Assembly: GCA_001599975.1 (NCBI GenBank)
Contig: BCIO01000005.1
Location: 930,001-994,000, forward strand
Source: Cystobasidiopsis lactophilus
Lineage: Eukaryota; Basidiomycota; Agaricostilbomycetes; Agaricostilbales; Chionosphaeraceae
Reading direction: 5' to 3'
DNA: 64,000 nucleotides
Positions 54,604 through 64,000 of this stretch are shown piece by piece (position 1 is the stretch's first letter; each line of letters opens with the position of its first letter). The notes below the pieces were generated by a model that was given only the letters and a program-made list of their open reading frames with translations, ran no database searches and had not been told where the DNA came from. A program made the position numbers and the translations under genes.

Positions 54604-55629
54604 GGATCCCGGTTAGGCTTTGCCGGACCGTGAGACTTGGCGGAGGAACTCACCACTTGATTCGGGCAGGTTCGAAGGCAGCAACAACAAATCTGAGGTA
54701 GTCGTTTGACGTGGACCAGGACCAAGAGGGGGAGAAGCATTCTGCTCTGCGTCAACTGCCAGGTGTCGGCGAATGCGTGCCTGTCAAAGACAGTCTGCCC
54801 TTACGTTTCAAGATGATGTCTGTAATGACATTACGCTTGGCAGAATGCCTCAATGCAAAGCTTTCGGTGGGCTTTGACATCGTCCTAAGGCCTGCCACCG
54901 ATCTTCGAACGTGTGCATATTCTGTTCGGCCAGAAGAACCAGGCACCGCGACTAGTCTAGCGTCGCCATTCTTACAGTCAGCTAGCACAATTGGAAAGGC
55001 ACGTAAAGGCTATGAACCCACCTAGCCAGAAACTCGCAAGAACAAGCGCAAGCCAGCCTTCTCACGCCCAGCCAGCGATCCCCTCCGATGCTTAACAAAA
55101 GATCGAACTCTGGCGTACAGGCTTCCCGCCTTTGATCTGTAGTGTTCAAATGGGTAGAGGTGAGCATAGGAAGTGCTCAAGGCGCACAGGCACGTACACT
55201 CATCGTAAGCGATGTCATGCGGCTGCCAATCTACAGGTCGAGCGCAAAGCCTGGTCTCTGATGGTTGACTCGATAACAACTGGCTTCTAGCAGCTGTAGA
55301 CAGAAAGAGGTCAGACAACGACAGCCTGGCTTAGAATCCCGCAGCAAATCCACAGGCTCTAATGCCGGTGGCAAATTCAAGGAGATGCACGTCGGCGACG
55401 GACCACGCGTTGCATACCTGAATCAACAAGAAGGCCAGATGAGCACAAATGCAGACAGGCGTTGAAGGGTGCTAGACAGCGTACCGAGCGGGCGAATGAG
55501 AAGGGTCCGAAGCAGCTTGCAAGCGACCGATCGCAATGCTCTGTGGAACCTCTAACAAGTCAGCGAGCACAACACGGCAGTGCTTCAAGCAACAGCGCCA
55601 CCCACCGAATAGAAACAATGGCAACGCAA
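54604..55629. other. unresolved region with possible 5' exons
   Basis: Minus-strand fragments such as RLVAVPGSSGRTEYAHVRRS and LLSSQPSETRLCARPVDW show some bias and might be 5' exons of the gene at 53657-54603, but no consistent set of splice sites was found. Nothing else recognised. Confidence 0.3.
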
Positions 55630-57417
55630 TCACACGCTCCATCCCAACTTTTCAAACCCAAACGGCAAGCCCCACGCCGCCCAAGCGCCAATGCCGGCAT
55701 ACACAATGACCTTAGTGAGCACGTCCGCATCATAGCTCGTTTTCTGTCCCTTCAAGCCGGCCAACGAGCTGCTTTTCGGGGTCATCGCTCCTTTGGTGGT
55801 GGTGGGCGAGACCGGGAGGGCCTTCTCCTCGTTATTGAACTTCTTGGCGTTGTTGGCTACGGCTCGGCGGATGAGGTTGGACGAGTCGGCGGTGCTGGTT
55901 GGGAAGGTGGGCAGCGAGTCTTGGGATTGCGCAAAGTCGGGCAGGTGGATCGCAGAGGGAACGGGGTGCAGCACGGTCGCGTCCTCTTTGGAGTACGAGT
56001 CATTGTAAGAGCTGTAGGAACACGATGAAGGGCCATTAGATATCTGTCGAGCAAACGAATGAAGGATGGCCGCCACCCACTTGGAAGGCTCGTAGTGCCG
56101 GCGCGGCAAGGTCAAGTAGGGGTTGGTGACGCGGATGACAAAGGGCAGGACAAAGTGCAAGATTTGCTTGGCCACGATACGCCAGACCAAGAGAACCGCG
56201 ACTCCTGTTCAACCAATTGCCGCCCATGAGATCCATTCAAGAGGCGTCAAAGGTGAGGGCAGATGGACGAACCGCAAACAGTCTTGAGAACAGCAAATGT
56301 AGCCCAACCAAGCAAGCCAAACTGCAAAGGGGTGGTGACGGGCTGGACCCATTTGGAGCCGGAGAAGGCGACGGCCCAGCCGCCCAAGATGATGCCGAGC
56401 ACGACGGACATGAAAGCGACGGCGTCCTCGAAGCACGGGCAGGCATCCACCGGCTCGGGGTGCACGGTGATCAAGAGCAAAGTGATCGGGATCACAACCA
56501 GTGGAACTGTCAGGTGGCGCCCACGCATTGAGCCCAGAGCCGCAATTCGACGGGAGCCCTCGACTGACCTGAAGGATGTCCGGTGCCGGCGTGAGACCAA
56601 ATCAAAGGGAACAAGGGTCGGAGGAAGAAGTATTGCCAGATGGCAAGCAAAGTCCCGCCCACGCAGTCTGTTTCCCACCAAGAGGTCGCCATCAGCACTG
56701 TTAAAATTGACGAAGAAAGAGGGCCAGGCGACGAACCACTGATGCTGTGCATTCCACAGTAGATCCGGCCAGCGACAACGCTCGCAGCATAGAGTCCAAG
56801 CAGCACTTTGCCGGTCGAGTTGACCTCCGCGGCGCAGATCAACGCAACGCCCACGGCATTCGTCGAGTGGGTCGAAGGCCAGCCGTACTCCTTAGCATGG
56901 CTTCCAACCAGCGTCATGCGCTCTACGGGCGGCGAGTAAGGCCTAGGGACACAGAACAAGTCTTTGAGGAAGGACGAGGTGTAGACGCCGGTGGAGAGGA
57001 TCAGGAGCAGATGGTTGCCCAGGTTGGGGCTCCCGAACCAGTAGAACAAGGGCAGTAAGACCAGGAAGGACGAGTGGGTGCCCAGGAGCGAGGTGATGTG
57101 GAAGTAAGCGTCCCAGAACGGGTGCCTCGACGAAGACTGAATCTTGTGCAGCAGAGGGATCTCGCGGTCGAGCAGCTTGAGCAGCTGGCAGCGCACCGCG
57201 TAGCGCCAGGGTTGGAGTTGTAATTGGTAAGCGTCGAGCCGGGGTGAGTCTGTTTGCCGGCCATCCGGTCTATAAGCTCAAGGCCAGAGCTGGAGGGAAG
57301 TGCATGAGTGGACAAACCTGGGCCCGCCGCGTCCGATGAATAGTCGTCGTCAATGCTGGGCGCCGGAGAAGCAGCTCGATGGACATGTGTGCCAGGCGGC
57401 AGGTCCAGCGAAGCCAT
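55630..57417 (-). CDS. LCB3: sphingoid long-chain base phosphate phosphatase (PAP2 family)
   Basis: Starts MASLDLPPGTHVHRAASPAP. The PAP2 catalytic motifs are intact: KDLFCVPRP (KxxxxxxRP), YGWPSTHSTNAV (PSGH as PSTH) and GRIYCGMHSI with a following Asp (SRxxxxxHxxxD). Hydrophobic helices include SFLVLLPLFYWFG, HLLLILSTGVYTSSFL, KVLLGLYAASVVAG and VPLVVIPITLLLI, LGIILGGWAVAFSG. The extended C-terminus with HFVLPFVIRVTNPYLTLPRR is that of the yeast Lcb3/Ysr3 and animal SPP1 subfamily. These ER enzymes dephosphorylate dihydrosphingosine 1-phosphate for ceramide synthesis. About eight introns. Divergent from the phospholipase D gene, 287 bp between start codons. Confidence 0.9.
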
Positions 57418-57704
57418 TTGGATCGTCGTTGATGTCCACCGCGCGCTCGAGGCAGGTCAACAAAGAGATTCGGTCTTTCGCCTGGCTGCTGGTAGCTCTG
57501 GAGCTCGTCGGTCCTGGTTTGATAGACTGCTGTAAGGATTGTCAGTCTGTTCTGATAGTATTGGGGCCATCCTGCGACCAACACCGCGGGCAGATGAGAC
57601 GCAGCATCCAAATGATGCCAAGTGCGCGTGCCCTCTTTTGTACCCATTCGACGGCTCAGTTTCAAGCCTGTTCGAGGTGGCAGCTTGATCCTTCGAGAGT
57701 ACAA

Positions 57705-60700
57705 TGTCCAAGATTTGGAACAAGGTCAAGGACAAGGCAAGTCCCAGGGCCCCAACTCCTTCATGCGACACTCCCAAACTGACGCTCGCTGGCTCTTGAT
57801 CCACAGGCCAGAGACTTGGCCGAGGACCTGCCCAATGACTTGCACAACTTGAAAGTCCAGATTGCTACTGTGAGCCGACCGCTTCGATGCTTGAACCCCT
57901 GTGGCAAACTGAAAGAGCTTCGACCAGACTTACAATCCAAATCATCGTGGGTTTCGAGTTCCTTTGGGTGGCGCTGCATCCCCGTTGCTGAATGAAGTGG
58001 AATCTCTGCAGGCCACGACGATGCGGACGAGATTGAGCGAGACCGAATCCGCACCGAGATCTGCAAGTCGCACCGCTTCGAGTCGTTCGCCAGGGAGCGC
58101 GACGGCTGCCTCGCTCGCTTCTACATGGACGGCCACGACTTCTTCTGGGCACTCTCAGAGATCCTCGAGAATGCCAAGGAGACCATTTGGATCTTGGACT
58201 GGCAAGTTGTGCCTCCGTCATATCAGACCTCAGATCTGATTTATCGGTTTCATTCTTGCAGGTGGCTGTCTCCGGAGCTCTATTTGAGGCGTCCTGCTGC
58301 CCAATACGAGGAGTACCGTCTGGATCGCATCTTGAAACGCAAGGCCGAACAGGGCGTCAAGGTCTGCGTGATGTGAGCTGGCTTTTTCCCTTGCCATTCG
58401 GTTTGGTTGAGTGGAAAGCATGTCCCCACAGTGTGTACAAAGAAGTGACTCAGAGCATGTCAATGTCCTCGGCGCACACCAAGCATTGCCTGGACGATCT
58501 GCACGAGAACGTGGCGTGCATGCGCCACCCGGACCACTTGGGCGGCGAGACCACCTTGTTCTGGAGCCACCACGAGAAGTTGGTCATCGTGGACCAGACC
58601 GTCGCCTCAGTCGGGGGCTTGGACCTGTGCTTTGGCCGCTGGGACACCCATGACGCTCCTCTGTCCGACGCCTCCGCCACCAACCCCGTGGCCCAGCTCT
58701 TTCCTGGTCAAGACTTCAACAATGCTCGCGTTCGTGGTGTGCTCCATTTAAGCCGTACTCAATCATGCTCAGGCTCTGTTTGACGGCGAACAGGTTCAAG
58801 AGTAGGCTACAAGTCCTTCGCTGGCTAAATGTCTCCCTCATCACGTTTTGCTTGCAGCTTTCTGGAAGTCGACCGATGGCTGTACAACCAAGGCGATAGA
58901 CTCACCAGCGCCAGGTGCGTTTTTGCGAGCACCATCTTCAGGTCCAGCTCTCTGATGACAAATTGGTCGCCGAAATGCACAGAATGCCTTGGACCGATCG
59001 ACATTCCATGCTGGCTGGTCCAGTGGTCATGGATCTGTGCCAGGTGAGCGATGGTCGCCCTTTCGAGATCGCGCCCTTCCTCAGTGTCGAATCACCGCAG
59101 CATTTTATCGAGCGCTGGGTTGGTGAATTTAGCGTCCGAGCTTGCGTGGAAGCTGACCATCTTTATTCTCGCACCGACAGAACTTCATCCGAGGTTGGTG
59201 GATTTACCTTGTTGTGGTGCTGAGAAGCTGAGTTCATGTGTGCCCAACAGGATTGAAGTATCGCCACGATAGCCGCTTTCATATGCTTGCCTTCCCTCAT
59301 GTGCTCAGAGACGAAGAGTCGGCCGAGGTCGAGCCGATCGTGCGCCACCCACACCTCGAAATGTTCAAGCAGGGTGTCCGGCATGCCATTCGTCAGTTAA
59401 CGTCTCTCAATAGCTATATTCTCTGAGCTCAAGTTGATGCGTTCTTGACAGATGCCCTCCAGCCACCTGAAGGCCCTGATCCGCTCGGCGGACTCGGTCC
59501 CAAGGGCTCCATGAGAGTTCAAGTCGTCCGCTCTTCGGCCGATTGGAGTCACGGCAGTGGGTTAACGTCTCATTTGAGCCTCCGAAGGGCTTCAGTGATA
59601 GTTTCTCCACAGTTTTGACCGAGCATTCGATCCAAAATGCTTACTGCCAGATCATTTTGGAGGCGACCGACTACATCGTGCGTTCAATGCCTTGCCTTAG
59701 ACCTTGCAGTATCTAGTGTCCAATTTGGAAGCACAGTACTTGGAAAATCAGTTTTTCATCACAGCGTGAGTGCCGCTCGTTGCTTGTTGACGTTTACTTG
59801 GGCAATTTGACTCCGGAGGCAGCACGGGCAAAGACGCTGTAGGTGGCTGCCGCTTAATGGCCGTGTCATTCATGAGCCAAAACCATTGTTTTACAGAATG
59901 GCCAAGTCACGAACGCCGTTGGCCAGGCCATAGTGAGCCGGGTGTTGAGCGCAGCCAAGAGCGGGCGAAAGTTCAAGGTCTTCATTCTCATTCCTGTGAG
60001 TCTTGCCGTGGCACCATCGGAGCCATAGTTAATGTTGAACCCGTGTCGAAGGCTGTTCCTGGTTTCGCTGGCGATATCAAGACTTCGGGCGGAACGCTCG
60101 CCATCATGGAGGCCACTTACAGGTCCATTTCAAGGTTGATAGCATCCCCCAATCAGACCAATGGTGTCTTATGGATGACATCTTTTTCAACAGAGGACCC
60201 AAGTCCATCTTTGGCCAAATTGCCGAGGCTGGCTTTGACCCGAACGAGTACATCCACGTCGGCAACCTGCGCTCTTACGACCGCCTTCCCGATCCTCAAT
60301 ACATCAACCGCACGGCGGAAGCTTCTCAAATCACTTGGGATCAAGTCCAAGCTGCCGTGGCCAGAATTCGTGGGTCGGGCTCTAACCCAATCAGTCGATT
60401 CTCGTTCTGATGAGCATAAGGTCGACCCACAGACATGGGCGACGAGCCTACAGAGAAGGAAGAGAAGAACAATGCGTCCATCTCCATCAAGGTCACCACG
60501 GAGGGCGAGTCCATCAAGCCGGAAGAGACCAAGCAAGACAAGACGACGCCCTACAAGGAGACCAAGACGCCCGCCACCACCCAGGAGGCCCGTGACATCC
60601 TCCAGCGCTGGACCGCCGCTTTGCCCAGGGATTATGCCAGTGGCGAAGGCGTGTCGCACTGCGCCATGCTCGGTGGCGATCTGCTGCGAGAGCCTTGGCA

Positions 60701-61892
60701 CGGGTCGGAGCTGGACGAGAAGCAGGCTTATGTCACTGAAGGTGCGCATTAAGGCTCTTCACACCCAGATCACAAGCTCATGGTAAACCTTTTCCTGCCT
60801 CGCACAGAAAAGTACATCCACAGCGTGAATTCTCGCTTGAAGTCTTTCCGCGCGGCTTCCGGGCTCAATTTCTCTTTTAGAAACTGCTCATCGCGGACGA
60901 CCGAGTCGTGCTGGTCGGCAGCGCCAACTTGAACGAGCGCTCGCAACGCGGCGACCGGGACTCTGAGATTGCGGTGGTGATCGAGGACACGGAGACGGTG
61001 GAGACGACGATGAATGGCCGCAAGGTGCGTTGCAAATACGACTAGATGATGCTTTTTTCTTGCTAATCTGCTCGCTTCTTGCATGCGCACAGGTCATGGC
61101 CTCCCGCTTTGCGTTCGAGTTTCGCAAGCAGCTGTGCAAGATGCATCTCGGCCTCCTGCCCCCTCAAGAATGCAAGTTGAACGGCCAAGTGGTCGACTCG
61201 ATGCACCAAGTGGGCGTGGGCCAGGTTCAGCTGGACACCAGCCAAGATCATCTCGTCGAGGTTCGTCTGGTTCCCTCCTCATCTCTTGGAGATGAAAAAG
61301 ATGGAAAGGTGCGAACAGGACCCGCTGTCGGATCAATTTCAAACCTTGTGGCGCTCGACGGCGAGGGAGAACGCGGCGCACTTTGACACCGTCTTCCATT
61401 GCGTGCCCACTTCCAAAGGTGCGCTTGGCTTCCTTACCTTTTCTCTAGACGAGATCCAATCCAAGGGCTTGTGCACAGTGACCAACTGGAAAGAGTACAC
61501 CGATTGGATCCCCAAGCCGCCACAGAAGGCAGGTTTCTCCCAAGGCCCAAGCCTGGCCTCCGCTAATTTTCCCTTTTCTGGGAGCTTGCAGGTCGGGCAC
61601 ATCTACGACCCCAACATGCCTTTGGACGTCATCAAGTCGGAGCTGGCCCTGATTCGCGGCACCTTGGTCGAGATGCCTCTCAACTTGTGCGTTCTCTTTG
61701 ACCTCTCACTTTTTGCCACTTCTTGGTGGCTCAAAGGTGGTCCTCTTGCGCCACAGCCTGGAGAAGGAAAAGTTGGCCTCGTTCAGCGCCGACGTCAACG
61801 ACTTCACCATGCAAAGTGAGTTGCCCCTCTCCCTCTGAGCGCGCGCCAAGCCCAAGACACTCAAAACGTCGCTCGCCCCAGTCTACATTTGA
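57705..61892 (+). CDS. phospholipase D (two HKD motifs)
   Basis: Starts [20 protein letters not shown]. Core sequence: [47 protein letters not shown], first [30 protein letters not shown]-like region ([21 protein letters not shown]), later [36 protein letters not shown] (second HKD, split by an intron), ending [17 protein letters not shown] hydrolyses phosphatidylcholine to phosphatidic acid. There is no PX or PH domain before the catalytic core, unlike yeast Spo14; it is of the shorter fungal type, about 850 residues. Some 17 introns. The final exon holds only TC-TAC-ATT-TGA. Confidence 0.9.
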
Positions 61893-62056
61893 TCCCGGGC
61901 TTGCTTCCCTTCGCGTACAAAGGACACTCTTTGCTGTTTGCTTTACGATTTGCTGCGAATTGTACCTAACTCACAACCCACCGCGTCTCGGCCCGAGCGC
62001 TTGAAGCGAGTCACACAAAATAAATTTCTTGAGCCCTTCTCCTGCAAACACCCAGG

Positions 62057-64000
62057 ATGGCTCGGTCGGAGAGCCCAGAGGCGCCTGCGCTACGGAAGCA
62101 GCCCAGCAACGCCGAGTCGACGTATCACGTAGCTAAGTTTGGCGGCACCTCGCTGGGCAAGTTCCTGCTCAACATTGCCGACCAAATCGTCCCGTTCGTT
62201 TCGCTCGCTGCCCATCTTCAGTCCTATTGCTTTTGCTGACTGCTATGTCCTTGTCGAAACGAACAGTAACGAGCTGGACTCTGGGCACAAGCTCGTCCTC
62301 GTCTGCTCAGCGCGCTCGGGCGACACCAAAGCGACGGGCACGACAAACTTGTTGCTCAAGGCCGCCTCCGAGGCTTTGCAGTCCGCCGACTCGTCCTCTG
62401 GCACGGCGAACGACCGCTTCTTAGGGTCACAGTCGCCTCCACCTACGCCGGGCGTCAATGGCACGCACAGCAGCCTCACCGCATTAAAAGGTGGTGGGCC
62501 GAAGCCTCCGCTAAGAACGGCGTCCAGCACCGTCGTCAACTCCCTACACCACATGTCCTCCGCCACTCCCAGCACCTCTGCGCAACCCTCCCGCTCGGCT
62601 TCACCGGCGCCAGCTCGCTTCTCCCAGTCCTACATGACCAGTTCCATCTCCTCCCTCCGCTCCTTAGACGAAGTCGACTACTCGCCCGCTTTCCACGCCA
62701 CCGTCGACCAAATCAAGAACGACCATATAGCAGCTGCCAGGAAGTTCGTCAAGAGCCCGGTCATCTTGGCCCAGTTGGAGGAGGAGCTCGAGTACGACTG
62801 CGAGCGGCTACGGAGCTTCTTGCTCGCCGCCCAGATCATCGACGAGATCTCGCTCCGAAGCAAGGACATCATCGTCGGCGCCGGCGAAAAGCTCAGCTGT
62901 CGGATCGTGGTCGCAGTTCTAAAAGACCGGGTGCGTTTCGCTCCTTGCCTATATCAATCTCGAAAATGGCTGATTTTCTAGGCCGTTTGATGCACAGGGC
63001 ATTGACGCAGAGCTAGTCACGCTTGAAAGCATTGTGGAAAAGCGGGAGGAAGAGCAGGTCGTCCTCAACCAGGAGTTCTACGACCGCCTGGCAGCCCGGT
63101 TGGCGGAGCGGCTGCTCGAGTGCGAGGACCGCATCCCGGTGGTCACCGGCTTCTTTGGCGTCGTCCCTGGCTCCCTGCTGACCAACATCGGCCGAGGCTA
63201 CACCGACTTTTGCGCGGCCCTGTGCGCCGTGGGCTTGCAGGCCTCCGAGCTCCAGATCTGGAAGGAGGTCGACGGCATCTTCACCGCCGACCCTCGCAAA
63301 GTGCCCACCGCCCGGTTGCTGTCCTATGTGACGCCGGAGGAGGCGGCCGAGTTGACCTACTACGGCTCGGAGGTCATCCACCCTTTCACCATGGAGCAGG
63401 TCATCAACGCCCGCATTCCCATCCGCATCAAGAACGTCGAGAACCCGAAGGGGTTGGGCACCGTCATTTTCCCGGACGATTCGACGGACGACGCGGCCAC
63501 GGACGAGTCGGCGCACTCGGTCCAGGAGGCCAAGTTCCAGCGGCCGCGCCGGATCCCGACCGCCGTCACCATCAAGGACCACATCCTGGTCCTCAACATT
63601 CGCTCCAACAAGAAGACCATCTCCCACGGCTTCTTCGCGAAAACGTTCACCATCCTCGACAAGCACGGCATCATCGTCGACCTCATCTCCACCTCGGAGG
63701 TCCAGCTGTCACTAAGCATGCATGGGCAATTCAAGAAGGGCTTGCTGGACAAAGTGGTCAAGGACTTGGAGGTGGTCGGCGAGGTGTCGTTCAAGAGGGA
63801 CATGGCCATCCTCAGCTTGGTCGGCAAGCAGATGAAGAACATGGTCGGCATCGCCGGCAAGATGTTCACGTGCGTCCACGCCCTTTATCCCCTCCACGAG
63901 GTCCTTCTCATTTCGTACCTGCTGCTCGCACAGTGTGCTGGCACAGGGCAACGTCAATATTGAAGCCATCTCCCAAGGCGCTTCGGAAATGAACGTGTCG
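62057..64000 (+). CDS. HOM3: aspartate kinase, truncated by window end
   Basis: MARSESPEAPALRKQPSNAE leads to VAKFGGTSLGKF, the aspartokinase KFGGTS motif, then after an intron KLVLVCSARSGDTKATGTTN. Later blocks: SKDIIVGAGEKLSCRIV, IPVVTGFFGVVPGSLLTNIG, RGYTDFCAALCAVGL, VDGIFTADPRKVPTARLLSY, GSEVIHPFTMEQVINARIPI, and the first ACT domain ILVLNIRSNKKTISHGFF, then VSFKRDMAILSLVGKQMKNM and (after an intron) GNVNIEAISQGASEMNV. It phosphorylates aspartate, the first step toward threonine and methionine, and is expected to be feedback-inhibited by threonine through the ACT pair. A Ser/Pro-rich insert of about 80 residues (62390-62650) lies inside the kinase domain. The end of the second ACT domain is beyond the window. 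Confidence 0.93.

Noticed and set aside
63013-63666. 217-codon minus-strand frame opposite HOM3
   Set aside because: Val/Leu/Gly-rich complement of a strongly biased kinase exon; shadow frame.

Overview
The window looks like a gene-dense nuclear segment from a basidiomycete fungus, probably a yeast-like or dimorphic one. The basis is moderately GC-rich coding DNA with strong C/G third positions, genes broken by many short introns (about 32-70 nt, GT-AG, some with CTAAC-type branch sites), very short intergenic spacers, and a typical fungal gene set (MET6, HOM3, SWC5, ZPR1, BFR1, a fungal hybrid histidine kinase, a MAT-type HMG box, GPI-anchored wall proteins). I cannot name the species. No tRNA, rRNA, CRISPR array or transposon was recognised. 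Coordinates of multi-exon genes run from start codon to stop codon; exon joins were made by eye from splice sites, reading frame and family motifs.

Layout. 0-8.8 kb: alpha/beta hydrolase (+), roadblock dynein light chain (-), SWC5 (-) head-to-head with ZPR1 (+), ARL3/ARFRP1 GTPase (-), mitochondrial carrier (+), cyclin L-like (-). 9-17 kb: two tandem dimeric-barrel monooxygenase-like paralogues (-), a large gene with the plan of the meiotic axis protein SYCP2/Red1 (-), SFT2 (-). 17-25 kb: a long spacer, an HMG-box regulator (+), glutaredoxin (+), a probable Sld3 replication factor (-), an unidentified gene (-). 25-36 kb: membrane hybrid histidine kinase (-), PHD-JmjC KDM2/JHD1 demethylase (-), YAE1 (-), amidase (-). 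36-43 kb: a small GPI-type protein (-), then five tandem paralogous secreted Ser/Thr-rich, probably GPI-anchored proteins (+). 43-54 kb: MET6 (+), guanine deaminase (-), two short-chain dehydrogenases facing each other, BFR1 (-). 53-64 kb: an unidentified gene (-), sphingoid-base phosphate phosphatase (-) divergent from phospholipase D (+), and aspartate kinase HOM3 (+), cut by the window end.

Most genes are housekeeping and not functionally clustered. Exceptions are the cell-wall protein block (36.3-42.7 kb), a sphingolipid/phospholipid enzyme pair sharing a promoter (57.4-57.7 kb), and two enzymes of aspartate-to-methionine metabolism (MET6, HOM3) in the same 20 kb.

The most interesting signals are: (1) the five-member wall-protein array, in which a phase-2 intron sits immediately before the GPI-tail exon in every copy, so that in four copies the 5' splice site itself supplies a stop codon and the fifth copy has a GC-AG intron of 54 nt that reads through; (2) the candidate basidiomycete SYCP2/Red1 axis protein; (3) two convergent gene pairs whose stop codons overlap on a CTAG palindrome; (4) microexons of 6, 15 and 17 nt placed at catalytic or phosphorylation sites or early coding positions.
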